Shown here piece after piece: positions 1 to 12,677 of a stretch of DNA of 64,000 nucleotides. Each line of letters starts with the position of its first letter. The stretch's first letter is position 1. This stretch comes from Tetracladium setigerum (taxonomy: Eukaryota > Ascomycota > Leotiomycetes > Helotiales). Where the stretch lies: NCBI GenBank assembly GCA_031472005.1, contig PZJY01000007.1:2219808-2283807 (forward strand), written 5' to 3'. The translations under genes and the position numbers were made by a program. Under the pieces are notes generated by a model, which did not search any database, had not been told where the DNA came from, and saw only the letters and a list, made by a program, of their open reading frames with translations.

Positions 1-345
1 AAGGTCAAGCTTTGAATTGTTGCTTAAAATTTGAATCGTTTAAGAAATTAAGAACTTCATCGAATTTTGTTCCTGGGGAAGTCGTGTAATATAACCGAGC
101 GGAGAGGTTCTTACCCGATAATGAAAAGACTTCAGCCGTGGTGATGGAGTGAACAAACAATTCAAGCTCTTTCGTTTGAGTCAGTACTAACTAATGTACC
201 TACGCAGAATAAACAATCCGGAGTCCGGGGAAGGATCAGCACCTATAAAAGGGAACAATTCTCTTCCAATTTGAAGATAAAGCAAGAGTGGCCAAGTTCC
301 AGATTGTCAAAGATCTTTAATTCATAATTTCTGAACTCCTTCAGC
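1..345. other. Upstream flank, no gene seen
   Basis: This stretch lies upstream of the carboxylesterase start and contains only short ORFs without recognisable content. It probably holds the promoter and 5' UTR of the esterase gene. The string TATAAA at about 243-248 lies roughly 100 nt before the start codon and could be its TATA box. Confidence 0.4.
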
Positions 346-2214
346 ATGCGAACTTTCTCATTAATTGCTGGCTTGGCAGCCCTCCTCCCTCTATCCAATC
401 CACAGCCACACCTTCCAGCAAAAATGGTCTCGTTATTAAAACAACGAGCGGTGAGCTTCACGGATTTATCAATTCAACGACTCCCTCCGTTCGTCAATTC
501 TTAGGCATTCGTTACGCCGAACCCCCCGTTGGTGCCCTTCGCTTCGCACCACCAGTTTCTGTTAAAAAAGCAGCTGGTGCCGTTGATGCCACCAAATTCG
601 GACCCTCTTGCATGCAGCAATTCTCGAATGGGAAGACAATCTATACTGAGCAAGTACCGCAATTCTTGATCAATGGGGGCAACTCCGAGGATTGCTTGTT
701 TCTCAACGTCTGGGCCCCTGCGGTGAAGAAGAAGAGGGATGGATACGAAAGTAACAAAGGCCTGCCAGTTTTGTTGTATATCCCTGGAGGTGGATTTACC
801 GGTGGTGGTGCAAATTCGGATTATAAGTTGCCGCATAATTGGATTCAAAGAACACAGTCTCACATTGTAGTCATCATGAAGTACTAAGCCCACCTCTTCT
901 TCATCCAAGACCATAGCTGACTTTCAAACAGCTACCGAGTCAATGTTTTTGGCTATCCAAACTCCAAAGCACTTACCGACCTGAACCCTGGATTGCTAGA
1001 TCAACGAAAGGCGTAAGCTCACCTCCAAGAACCCTTCTCCAAACCCATCAACTCACATCCCCCAGCGTAGAATGGACTGTTGCAAACATCGCCGCATTTG
1101 GTGGCGATCCATCTCGAGTCACCCTATGGGGTCAATCGGCCGGAGGCGCTTCCGCAAGCCTGTACTCGTACACCTACCCCAAAAATCCTCTCATTAGCAG
1201 TCTCATCGCCGATTCCGGCTCCGCCAACATCGCACAAAGCGTTGACACGGCCCAAACAAACTTCACCTCACTCGCCGGCCTTGTTGGCTGTGCTGGCTTA
1301 GCTCCAGCACCTGAGATTGAATGTGTACGCAAGGTCGATGCGCAAGTCTTGGAGAATGCACTCTCGAATTATGGCATTAGTGGTCAGAGACCGGCGCTTA
1401 GGTTTGTACCAATTGCGGATGAGAGGACTGTCTTCAAGAACAATACCGATCGAGCTTTAAAGGGGTTGATTGCTAAAATCGTGAGTACTGGTCTTGTGTT
1501 GTGAAATAATCTTAGATAGAGACTGATTTTATATCTGGTGATAGCCTGCAATCATGGGTTCTAATGAGAATGAGGGAGCTGGATTTGTACCATGGTCACC
1601 TGACGGACCTGGAGTAGATGCCTTGTTTGCTGCAACGCAAAATATCATTGCTTGTCCTTTGGGAGTTGAAGTGAAGTAAGTTTATCCTTTTGCGAGCCGA
1701 ATTTCGTAGACGTGAAGCTAACCGCTCCTAGGAATCGCAATCTTGCAAAGCTCCCAACATACCGCTATCAATACGCCGGAAACTTCACAAACGTCTCTCC
1801 TGTCAGTTGGATGGGTGCATACCATAGTGGTAAGTGTTGTCCAATTCCTACTTCAAACACCAACAGTTTTGCTAACCGAAGCTACAGCCGAACTTCCTCT
1901 CCTCTTCGGGACACACTTTGAATTCAGAGGACAATCAACAAAGTTCGAATACCAAGTTTCCCATACAATGGAAGGTGAGCCGACATCAATACTCTCAAAA
2001 TATCATGATCTCTGCTTACATGTTCTGTTCTCTTGCAGATTTGTGGCTCGCATTCATCAGCAAGCCCACGAACCAACCCTCAATCTCTTCAAATGATAAT
2101 TTCAAATGGCCAAAATACGATCAAAGCTCAAAGAAGATGGTACTTTTCGCAGAAGGAAAGTCAGTATTGCAGCTTGTATCTGGGGACCGAATCGATGGGA
2201 AGTGCTCTGCCTAG
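346..2214 (+). CDS. Secreted type-B carboxylesterase/lipase, seven exons, frame change in exon 1
   Basis: Alpha/beta-hydrolase of the carboxylesterase type-B family, expected to hydrolyse carboxylic esters outside the cell. Exons are 346..880, 932..1012, 1066..1480, 1545..1675, 1732..1829, 1888..1974 and 2039..2214, all with GT-AG introns; the product is about 507 residues. Visible motifs are the N-terminal block GIRYAEPPVGALRFAPP, the disulphide-bearing SEDCLFLNVW, the oxyanion-hole IPGGGF, the nucleophile elbow GQSAGG, the acid region GSNENEG and the histidine block GAYHSAELPLLFG, so the catalytic Ser-Glu-His triad is intact. The start at 346 gives a hydrophobic signal-like N-terminus (MRTFSLIAGLAALLPLS), but that frame passes into the esterase frame only by a -1 shift somewhere at 375-424. 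The A-run at 420-424 is a candidate site and no intron donor lies between. It converges on the S41 peptidase gene, whose stop is 120 nt away. Substrate is not predictable. Confidence 0.85.
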
Positions 2215-2334
2215 GTGGGTAGAGAAGAAGACATCGAAAAACAAAGCAGATGAAATATAAACAATAATAATTCAAATTACCAAACAACGCCCTTTCCCAT
2301 GCTATCTAATCCAATTCTTTTTCCAAACCTGCCA

Positions 2335-5300
2335 TCATAATGCAATGCCTCTCTTGTTTGTGCCAACTCCAGGTGGCTGTCCCGGCGTAACCCCGGTATT
2401 TTCCTGCTCCAAACATGAAACGGCCTTTCGCTTTGCAGGCGCATTGCAGAACCCTCTACTCGTATCATCCAGCTGCAGCGCTGGATCAGTTTCGGGAATT
2501 GCGCGACAAGCTTCGACACCACAAGCAGGATCGTCACTATCCTGACATCTCTTCACACATCCCGCTCTGCGAATCTTGCTTCCGGGTGTCTTGGGATCGC
2601 AAAAGGCGAACTTGGGATCGCAGAAGTAGTTTGGACCACATATCTTTGAACTTGTCATGATAAAACCGTATTTATCCAGTAAGACGTTTCCGAGAGCGTC
2701 TTTGGATCGGCAGTCTCTGCCAAAGGCGGTGACGACCGTGTTTGTTTTGGAATTTTTGGAGTTTTTGGAGTTTTTGGAGTTTTTGGATTTGGAGGCAGGT
2801 ACAAAGCCTGCTTGGATGGCGGCGTCGGTGTCAAGGAAAGAGGTAATCATGGAATTTAGTTTAAAGGGGGGAGTTTCAATCTCTGAGGATTCTGGAAGGA
2901 TATTCGAAGGCGGTAACTTTGTGTGTGTTGCATCTGTTGTAGAGTAGCCGGTGGAATCTTCGACGCAAAGTTCTGGGCGTGTCCACATTGCGTCTGCAGC
3001 GTATTGCCAGAGATTGGTGAAGTTGAAAACCGTCTGTGGGGTAAAGAAAATGCGGCACGTCGCGGCGTCATAAACAAATTGGAGAGGAGTGTTGTCGTCT
3101 TTTCGGATTTGATCACGGAGATTGATGCCAGCGTGATAGAGTTCAACGTCTAGAGCTTCATCCCGCCCAGGGAAGAAGTCGTTGGTTTGGTTGGTAAAGT
3201 CAAGGATGGTTTGTGTGTCGGCAATGTCGGTGTCGAGTTGAGTTGTGACACTGTAGGCGGCCGCACCTCTGCTAAGTCTATATTTGAATGAGTACCGTTC
3301 ATTGAATATCAGATAAGCAAGATTGACATACCCGACGGCTTGCATTGGTCCATAACTTGGACGGCCTCCAACAACCAGAGTCCTGACACCCGCTTCGTGG
3401 TGCATCATCTCGACGAACAGCGCGCATGTGCTCGAACAGAGCCCGTCTGTGAGCAGAATGATATCCTCAGCAGCATATTCCTGTTTCGTTGTCACTGGTC
3501 GACCACCATATCCATAGACTGTGAAACCTTCTTTTGATCCAATGGCAATGGTGTCGAATAAAGCGTCCGAGAGATTGTATTGTTGCTGACAAGAATTAGC
3601 CACCACAAGTCAAGCAGAATACTTCAACTTACAACTGTCGTGAATTCTCCCCCATTGAACAAATTCGGTCCATAGAATTCTTCCCATGACGTGAAATTTT
3701 CGCCCGTATTAGCATTAAGCCTTGTAGCCGCAACCCACTCATTTGCATAGAGATAATAGTAATCTTGATCCTTCTCATCAGTACCCATCCAATAATCCGT
3801 TAAGGTCTTTCCCATGATATTTGCTGCTCTATGCCCACGCAATCTGCTTCCCCCAAAAGGATTTTTATCTTTCCCCGGGAAGAATTGCTTGTACATGTCG
3901 GTAGCTAGTAGGGCATCGCCGCCAAAGTTTCGCTGAAGATCTATTACCACTTTCTTGATTCCTTTTGCTTTGCTGGTTTTGATGAATTCGCCAACGAAGT
4001 TGGAGAATGAATCGATGCTTTCATCAGCTTCTTGGAATGTGGGTACGCTGAGGACTGCAATCGAGCCACCTTTGAGAAAGTAGCCAGAGAGAACCCCGCC
4101 ACCCGGTTCACCGAGTTCATCTTGAGCGAGATCAGGTTTTGGGTAGGCGATATTTCGCCACTTGTATTCAACAGGTGGCCGGATCGGTGTTGAGGGTGTC
4201 GGTGTAGGTGTCGCACTTTCCTCAGAAGTGGTAGAAGCTTCCCTACGCTCGACGGTATCACCTTCTTCCGCATCTCCAGTGAACCCATCTGGCCAGAACC
4301 CGAGAACGAATGAGTTGTAAAAATCCCCGCCTGTTTCCAATGGCCCTGTTTCACCTAGAAATATAATCGTTAGCTGTTGGAAGTATTTGCCAATGGCAAA
4401 AAGAAAGAAGATCACGAAGTCACAACGTACTGTCACCAAGAAAAACGCCATACCACGGCGTATCAAACTTCGTTCCATTTCCAAACTCAATTGTCAACGT
4501 CTCCCCAGGATAAAAAGTTGCAGCACCTCCCCATAGAGAAGCTTTTCCCTGGATAACCTGCGCAGGATTGATCATCAACGAATTCCAATCGGTGTGACTT
4601 TCGACTCCACCAATGGCATTTAGCGCAGCAAAACGAGTAAGATATTTCGTTGCATCTATTCCATCCAGCTTCACGATGGGCGAGGGCTTGAAACTGGTAT
4701 CGCTTAGACTCAGGAGGATATCAGCTTGTGTTTGAGTTAGTTACCGCTTCGAACATTCTCGATTTCCCATGGAGTCTCGTACCTTGCAGATAAACCTTGG
4801 GGAGTTCAATTCCATCCTCCGACAACGACACAATACGATACGAAGTTCCAAACGAGAAGACGCCTAGAATTCCAGAGGTGAGGGATAAATGATCATCATG
4901 GCAGCCGTACACGACAGACTGCAATGTAGCCTCGAATTCATATTGATTGTCAAACTGATTAGTATTAATCAACCCTTGAATGGTTTCTAATTCTCCGAGT
5001 AGATCAAAGGCAGGCTGTTGGTAGCCTGGTGGTGGAGTTTTGAGATATTCCAAGGTGGATTGGAATTGTACTGAATCGGTGTAGTACTTCAGAAATTTCG
5101 TCGCAACAGCCGGGTTGAAAGGGACGGAAGTGAGGCATTCGTACACCAGGCCAGCCTTGAATGTATTCTCGCCTTAAGCTAGTCAATAATGATTGACACT
5201 GGAAGAGAGAGGTTGGGATGAACTTACTCGCATTTCGTACGATATCACCACATGCTGTGGAGAGCGGTGGTGCCGCGTCTCGTCGCGTCAAACTTGGAGG

Positions 5301-5381
5301 ATTTAAGGAAGGGTTAGGAGCAGCGTAAGAGACGGACAAAAGGTTCAAACACAACGTGATCAATAGTGTGATCTTCATCAT
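2335..5381 (-). CDS. Secreted S41 family peptidase (CPAF-like, fungal UstP-type)
   Basis: Serine peptidase of family S41 in the CPAF-like group common in filamentous ascomycetes. Exons on the minus strand are 5381..5228, 5172..4783, 4724..4431, 4354..3633, 3585..3332 and 3277..2335; all phases agree and give about 918 residues. I chose the ATG at 5381 because it starts directly at a good signal peptide (MMKITLLITLCLNLLSVSYA); an in-frame ATG 48 nt upstream would bury it. The N-terminal block contains ACGDIV and YECLTSVPFN. The catalytic part contains VVIDLQRNFGGD and the nucleophile region TDGLCSSTCALF followed by VVGGRPSYGPMQAVG. The intron 3331..3278 contains no stop, so the gene can read through it. 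The C-terminus carries a short Asn-Ser-Lys repeat and a Cys-rich tail with about ten cysteines. Substrate unknown; no neighbouring RiPP-type precursor gene was seen. Confidence 0.88.
2751..2789. repeat. 9-bp tandem repeat inside the S41 peptidase gene
   Basis: Units of ggagttttt, each differing little from the next, encode the repeated Lys-Asn-Ser tripeptide of the peptidase between its catalytic domain and Cys-rich tail. The unit length keeps the frame, so copy number could vary between strains without breaking the protein. Confidence 0.75.
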
Positions 5382-5429
5382 GGAAAATGTCTTAAAATTA
5401 TCTCTCTGCAAAATGTTCAGCTCTGCCAT

Positions 5430-6473
5430 GAAATAATCTAGACGAACTTTCTGAAAACGAGTGTACGTTGAGCAGAGAGGTTGGCGACCAGTTTTAGCTC
5501 ATGGAGTTCAAGGGGCTGAGTGTTTATTCAAATTGGCGAGAAGCAAATTTAGATCTTCACCCCTCTCACAAATGCCCTTGTACATGAGCCGCAACAAGCA
5601 AGGCCAAATTCGTTGCTGGGTAGTTCCGTATTGGATTTGCGGCGTAGTGCATTCGACCTAGAATCAGTCCCAAAACCGTAAAACGGACCTCTCAAAAGCG
5701 CGGCAAACCGCTGTCGATCCATACTCGGTGATCACGAAACCCCGATCGTCTATTTATCAGCCTAGTCTGCCCAAGGAGCTTGAATCTGTGACAAGAGGTC
5801 GCAGAAGTTGGGGGCCGTTCTCTCCAAATTCTCGGCCTTCGGATGGGTCATCCCAATGAAGCTCACCTGACTGTGCGCTTAGAGTGACAGGACAGGGTCG
5901 CATCTCCACGCCGCGGGTTGTGAAACGCGGGCGGGAGGGTTCCTGCGGCGCATTTCCCTCACAAGCCTCAAGTCCAGAGTGAATTCAGATGCTCGAAATA
6001 ATCCGAATTATCCTTATGCTTACACAATGATAGAAGCGCTTAGCAACACAATCCTTTGGCAGACTTTGAGAAACCTGCGGGAGCAGCCCTAAACGCCCAT
6101 ATTCATAGGGCCCATAGGGCAACAAATGAGTGTTCAGAAAGCAAGCTTGGTCCTCGGTTCGGCGCCGCCACCACATCAGGCACATATGCATGCATAAATT
6201 GTGGACATTGGTCAGCACTAGCAGCCGCATGGCGCAACCATCTCCGTGCTAGGCAGTATTGCCTTCTGGAGGGGCTGGCTGGTTCTGGACCTCCACTCTA
6301 CTACTTCCCCTTCATTGATCAAAATTCGGAAATACCATGGCTGTCGTGAAGGATATCAAAAGGTTCACCGAGTGATAACACCTTCTATTCATGGGATGAA
6401 AAGGCTTTTGTTTTGAATCCAGCAAGGAAAGGCAAAAGCTCGTAACTAGGCCATCGATCTCAAGCTCGTCAAC
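5430..6473. other. Intergenic region, no convincing gene
   Basis: This 1-kb gap separates the start of the minus-strand S41 peptidase from the plus-strand NLR-like gene, so it should contain two divergent promoters. An open stretch at 6056-6349 encodes a possible Cys/His pair (YACINCGHWSALAAAWRNH) but begins with TTG and has no splice context; I do not call it a gene. Confidence 0.5.
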
Positions 6474-9400
6474 ATGGCGGAAGTTATTGGTGTAATCGGC
6501 AGTTGTATCGCTATAGCCGAAGCCCTCATTCGTGTCCGCCGTTATGGAAGAGATGTGTACCATGCCGATGTCGATCGAAAAGATTTCAACAGCCGACTTG
6601 ACTGTGTAGAATCCGTTCTGAAAGCCATCAATGGCAGCAAAGCGGCCGCTCCCTCACCTGATGCGGCCTGGGTTCAGGAATTGGAACGCAAAGGCGAGAA
6701 CTCGCCCGTCCAGCGCCTCTTGGGTGTGCTGAAAAAGATGGAGGTCATTTTGACTGTGAACGTGAAGGATAAGTCGATGAAGGCCAAATTCAAGAATTGG
6801 AGGTGGCGCTCGGAAAAGAAGGAATTGGATGCGCTGTTCAATCAAATCAAGGATCATTGTAACAGTATTTTGATTGTATTGCAATGGGGCTTGATGGAGC
6901 TTTCGAAAACAAATGCTGCGGCTATTGGGGGTGTGGCAGTGGCTGTTGCCGAACATAAGGCGTTCAATGAAGAAGACAAGATGGTGAGGGAGACTGTAGA
7001 TGCGAGTGTCTTCAGGACCGAAAAGAGTGTCGTAGATGGAAGGGTTGAAAGCCAAAAACTAGCTAAGAGGTTAGAAAGTATGGAAGAAAGGACAATAGCA
7101 GCAGAAATTTCAAGAAACAAAGAACGAGAAGAGGCTGAGAGGAAAGAGGTCGAAAAATGGCTTTCACCACTTGAATTCCAGCAGCGACAACTGGTGCTAT
7201 TTGAGAAAGCCATCACTGTGCGAAAGGGGCGTATCGGGGAATGGTTCTTTGAATGCGACGAGTTCAATATTTGGAAAAATGGCACCGTCAAAGTTTTGCG
7301 GGGGTATGGGGAGCCCGGTGCTGGTAAGGTGTGTTCAAAATTCAATCTTTGCTGATGGTACACCCTTGCTAAGACAGGAAAGACCATTCTTGCATCTGTT
7401 ATAGTAGAGAAGCTGGACAGGACGTTTCCTAAGGCTCCAGTACTTTGCGTATACTTCGAGAAAACGGAGGGTCGTACCCAGACACCTAAAAACATCCAAG
7501 GAAGTCTGCTGAAGCAGCTGGTCCAGTTAAGCAAGTAAGGATATCCCGTTTTCTTTTCCAATTGCTCTCGAAGTATATTTCTAACGATGGGCCTTCAGAA
7601 CGGGTTTGAGTCAAGCCATTCGACTTGCGTTTGAGAAAGGTAGTCGGACAGGGAAAGCACCAAGCGACGCAGAGACCTTAGTATTGCTCAAGGTAAGTTG
7701 TTCGACAAAAGGACTCTGTCATAATCCCCTTCAATACTTTCAAACCATAGCATCTAATCTTATCTGTAGGCGGAAATCGAATCTTACTCCCAAGTTTTCA
7801 TAGTAGTGGACGGTCTCGATGAGGCGACTGAGGAATCCCGCCAACTGATCGAAAGAGATCTCCCGCAGATCTCTCCAAAGCTTAGCACTTTGATAATGGC
7901 CCGCAAAGATGACGAAACTAACGAGTATATGATGCAATGCGATATATGCGAGAAGCAATGTATCCAGTACTATTTGTGTAAGGAGTGCGCTAAGACTGCC
8001 CGCACGCCCGAGGACACTGCAGGCATATGTTCTTCGTGTAAGGACAGCGACAAAAAATGCATCAACGAAAAGGATTCGGAGCATATTTTGGAGTTTTTCA
8101 CGCCAGATTACTGCGAGGTTCTGATTGAGACACCAGATGAAGATATAGCGCTTTACTTGAAGGCATCCATCGAAGAGAATTTCCCTCAAGCAGCGGCCAT
8201 TACGGATCTCGGCTCTCGTAGGCGAGGTGTTAACTTTATGGTCTGGCAGTGCTATCGCGATTCGAGCTTGTTTGACAGAATCGTCCAACACATAGTCGAC
8301 AATGCAGATGGTCGGTTTCTCCTGGCAAGGGAGTACATCAAGCATTTCCAAAACAAAAACAATTTGAGAGATATTGAGGCGGCCTTAGAGAACAAAGAGC
8401 ACGATGGAACCGAAAAGGTCTTCCCCTTCTATCACGAAGATATGCAAAGAATCATGAAGCAAGAAGATGAGCATACTAAGCTTGCGATTGACATTCTGTC
8501 GATCATGTTTTTCGCAAAGAGAAATTTGACACTGGCCGAGATATTGCAGGCTCAGGCCACGAGAGATGGCGATACTAGTTATCAAGCCAACGGAGAAACC
8601 GAGATGAGAGAAATCCTTTTCGCTACCAAGGGCCTCGTAACGATCGAGCGTATAACATTAGATGACCGGGAGGACAATAGCGATATGATTGTTCGTTTCG
8701 AGCATCTGACCAGGAGAGAATATTTCAACACCTACTTCACGAAGTGGTTTCCGACAGGTAAAGTCGCGATTGCAAAGACCTGTCTGACCTTTCTGAGTTT
8801 CGATACTTTCTCGAAACCGTGCAGAGCAGCGGAGGAGTTCCTGGCTAAGGAGAAGGAACTTCCTTTTGTGTCCTATGCTGTACAATTCTGGGGAGATCAT
8901 GTTCGTGAAGCCGGACCTGGTGCAACCGAGGTTGTCAAATTGGCCGTCAAATATCTCAAGGATCCTCTCCGAGTTGAAGCATTCATCGAAGCTGCAGTAA
9001 GCATGACCAGACCCAGTTTCCAACCCTTTCTTCAAAGACACGGTCTCAAGCGAGAAATGTAGAAGTACTGACTCTTGCATGCAGTGGACGGCGAACACTC
9101 GAGACAAAGACAAATGGGATGTTCGAAGAACAATTCATCCACATCACATCTGCGCTTGGTTCAATTTAACCTTCCTGATGTCATATCTGGAGTATGACTC
9201 CAAATTACTAAATGTCCGGGAAGAAACACATGGTCAGACACCCTTGATGTATGCTTGCAGGCGTGGAAATGTTGCAATGGTCCGCTATCTACTGGAGTCG
9301 GGAGTCTCCGTCAATACGCAGAGCGTGAAAGGACGAACAGCGCTCTTTGAAACGATTCACCGTCTCAAAAAGAGTCCCGAAAAGAACAGCAACAAGGATA

Positions 9401-11082
9401 TTGAGACAAGCTTGGAGATCGTTGAACTGTTGCTCGATGAAAGCTTGAGAGGTCGACAGCTTGATATCAATATGTGTAATCCAAAACAGATGCAGCAATC
9501 GGCTCTTCTCATGTCAGTTGCGTGGAAACAAATTGATATCGCCCTGGCCATTCTTGGCCATCCTAGTTTGCAGATCAACCTGCAAGATCTCAATGGCGAA
9601 AGTGCCTTGCACATTGCAGCTGGCCACGGACTGATGGACGTCGTTGAGGAAATATTGAAGATGCCATCGGTGACCATCGATTTACCAGATAAAAGCGATA
9701 ATCGCACGGCTCTTCTTGTAGCCGCAAGGGAAAGTCATAAGCCCGAGGTGGTTGAAGCTTTATTGAAGCGCGGGGCCGACCCTTGCCGGATGGATAAAAG
9801 AGGTGGGACATCAATATTGCGTGCGGCCGAGGCAGCGGACCAGGAAGGAAGAGAGGAGTCCTTTGCTATATTGTTCAAATCGATGGGAGTAAAGCTTGAT
9901 TCGAAATGCGTTGATGAGAATGGTCGCGGGTTATGGCACTGCGCAGCCGCTTCCGGGAGCGAGAAAATCATCGAGTGGCTCAAAACTACATCTCCAGATC
10001 TCGTTAATGCAACAGATGCTACGGGCATGACGCCGCTTCATGAGGCATGCATGAATGGGAGGTTGAATACCGCCAAGCTGCTGCTTGAGCTCGGTGCTGA
10101 TCCCACTATCCGAGACGCTTCCAGTCGAACACCATTTGCGGTTGCTTGTCACTATGGAAATACTGAACTCATAGATCATTTCGAGTGCAACAAGTTGAAC
10201 GGTGAATTTCAGTCGGAAAAAGTAGAACTCCCAATCTGGTCACTTGCAATGCAATGGAAACTTGATGCGATTAGAAAGAGAATAGCAGCAGACTCAACAC
10301 CCATTCACGCCGTGGAGCCTCGAACTCGACGCACAGCTTTGCACTGTGCTCTGTTGATCACTGGATTGGCAACGGATAAAGAGGATACTCCAATCACCAT
10401 TGTACGTGAGCTTCTGGCAACTGGTCAATTTTCTCCAGATGATATGGATATCAACGGCCAAACACCACTTCATCTCGCCGCAATGTTTGGTAATGCAGAA
10501 GCCATGAAGTTGCTTCTTTCAAACGACGCCAATTACGACGTGGCCGATCGTTTTGGAATGACTCCGCTGAGGCTTGCGTTCAAGAACAGATTTTTGGAGG
10601 TTGGAATTCTGTTGATCGAAGCAGGTGCTATTATTGACGGGGCGACGTTGAATCTAGACGAGCTTCTCTTCGCCGCCATCACTGCGCAAGACGCGACTGC
10701 GGTCAGACGTTTGATGACAGAAGGCGCCAATCGAATGGCACAAGACGAGGAGGGAAGAACGCCTGAAATGGCAGCCAAAAACGACCCCATTCTACTTGGG
10801 ATTCTTAAATCGTCCAAGAGTTATAGATTCAAGGCTTCGACGATAGCCGAGAAAAGAGAGAGTGGAATTGAGCTGATAGAGGATACGATTGAGGATGCCG
10901 AAAAGATGTTGAATAGTATCAAGGGCGGCGCGACGGTAACCACGACTGAAGTTCTCATCAATGGGAAATCGGCGAAAAATGTTCGCTTTACACCATTTTC
11001 GACGGGGGAAATGTACTTTGGAAAGGAAGAAAAGCAGAGGATTGTCCCACTCATCGAGAGTGAGCCTCTTGCTGCGGTGTGA
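6474..11082 (+). CDS. NACHT-ankyrin (STAND/NLR-like) protein with a ZZ-like Cys-rich insertion
   Basis: Putative fungal NLR-like signal-transduction ATPase. Exons are 6474..7323, 7378..7534, 7599..7692, 7770..8996 and 9085..11082; phases agree and give 1,441 residues. Residues 1-150 (MAEVIGVIGSCIAIAEAL onward) form the helical N-terminal domain common in fungal STAND proteins, followed by a charged, probably coiled-coil stretch near 185-235. The NACHT domain shows a P-loop GEPGAGKTILAS split by intron 1, a Walker B VFIVVDGLDEA and a sensor-like LIMARKD. Directly after it, at about 422-463, lies a nine-cysteine segment with CDICEKQC, YYLCKECAK and ICSSCKD, which resembles a ZZ-type zinc finger. 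A winged-helix-like region (SIMFFAKRNLTLAEI, RFEHLTRREYF) precedes about ten diverged ankyrin repeats at 820-1290. Such proteins typically act in heterokaryon incompatibility or xenorecognition; the specificity here is unknown. It is intact, unlike the NLR-like gene at 15-19 kb. Confidence 0.87.
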
Positions 11083-11166
11083 AGAAGTGAAAGCAGGGTC
11101 GGCATTATCCAGAAAGAACACCTAGTTGAATCTATTAAATGTAAAATTTGACATGCGCCAGGGAAT

Positions 11167-12677
11167 CTAATCCAACTCAAAACTTCGTAGAACAAGGAGC
11201 GCCACCGGCTCCCATCTCATAATCTCATCATGTCCTATCAAGTAAGTAAAGGCGAAGGTTGAGACTCGGAATAGTTTGACTTACCACCATACTTCACAAT
11301 CCGCTGCTTGATGATTTTGTCATCGACATCCCACCTGCATAACCATCCACCTTCGCCAAGGTCGTAGGTTTGTTTTCTATCATCTATTTCCGCTCGGGTG
11401 AGTTCTCGGCCACTAGCAGCACTTGCCGTGGCATAGAACAAGCTCTCGCAATGTCTCCAGGGAATAACATTGTCTCCTGTTGCATGAAGAAGTGTCAATC
11501 TTAACCTGACACTTCTTTGGACCAGAGTCACTAGTCGATCTGAGGTTTTCCAGCTATCCTTATATCGCCGTTTGTACCAAGCGACAGCAGAAGGAAATAG
11601 CTTTAGGGGTGCAAGAAGTGGAACTGTTCCTAGCAGTGCGAAGTCCATAAATATGTTTGGTGCTGTCGTAAATGCTGCACACAACATGAGACCGGCAAAT
11701 TCAACCTTGGGTTGTAAGCAGATGAAGTCTGCAACAAAGTTAGCAGCGCTTCCTCCAACCAATGAGAAGTCTGATTTTTGCTCATGACCTGCTCGAAAAT
11801 GCTTCTATAAAATGTCTTTGGGGTTAATTTATACGTACGTTCGGCAACCGCCGTTGAAACTGCCGTTCCTAGGCTTTGGCCTAGAAGCAGGATTCGGGTG
11901 GACGGGATACCGGCGACTTCCAAAGCCCACTTGGTGACCGATACAGCATCGATAATGATTCCCTCTTCCGTTGGCGAGCCAGTAGATTTTCCAAACCCCC
12001 GGTAGTCGAATGCTAAGATAAATATCTTATCTGATGCTCCCGACGAAAGGACTTTGTATTCTTCAGTCCGGCGGGCTTGCCCAATTGTTGCAGAGTTCTG
12101 TTTTTAGGTCAGAAAGTGTCTAAAGATTAACGATCCAAACATACTCCGTGGACTGAAACATAGTAAGCTTGTGTCTGGAGAACAGAAAGATTTGGACTTA
12201 CAGTATATAATAAGTCGACTTTCAGGATCGCTCTTTAGCAATTTAAAAGCCGCACTCCCCTCGACGGTACACTCATTTAACCTGCTATCGGCAAGAAACT
12301 CCTTTTCGTGAGTTGCAAAAACCTTCAGTGGCGCGATAAGCCACGCGTACAGGGAAACCCCATCAGGTGTAGAAACGCGAAATGGAACAACTTGGTTCTC
12401 TTCCAGAAATTAGCAATGTTAACAGGTACGCACGGCTACAAACATACTCAAGAATCCCATAGTCTCCGGAATGTCGAGTTTAGTTCCCAGTCCAATTGGT
12501 GCTTTATGGAGATAGAGGATGCTGCCAACATGAATTAGATCATGCTTGGAGGTAAGGGGCATAGCCGTACTGCCGTTGTACCCATGTGAGAGTACAGATT
12601 CCAACGGCCGCTGCCCATACAGCCACCGGAGCGGAAAGTCCAAGGATGACTTTCCATGCTATTGATGCTGCCACCAT
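11167..12677 (-). CDS. Membrane-anchored alpha/beta hydrolase, ABHD12/BEM46 type
   Basis: Serine hydrolase of the ABHD12/BEM46-like group, probably acting on (lyso)lipids at a membrane. I rebuilt seven exons on the minus strand: 12677..12571, 12521..12448, 12399..12202, 12152..12145, 12097..11839, 11770..11285 and 11234..11167, giving 399 residues with consistent phases. The N-terminus (VAASIAWKVILGLSAPVAVWAA) is a single signal-anchor, followed by the family block VQRHILYLHK and PETMGFLKNQVVPF. The oxyanion motif FHG is encoded across exons 3 and 4. The nucleophile elbow is GQSLGT, the acid is in TGDNVIPW and the catalytic His is in the last exon (YGGHDEIMRW), so the triad is complete. Exon 4 is only 8 nt, which automated predictors often miss. 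Substrate not determinable; related proteins are called monoacylglycerol or lysophosphatidylserine lipases. Confidence 0.88.

Noticed and set aside
6056..6349. Open frame with a possible zinc finger (YACINCGHWSALAAAWRNH)
   Set aside because: It begins with TTG, has no splice context, and the Cys/His spacing does not fit a standard C2H2 finger.
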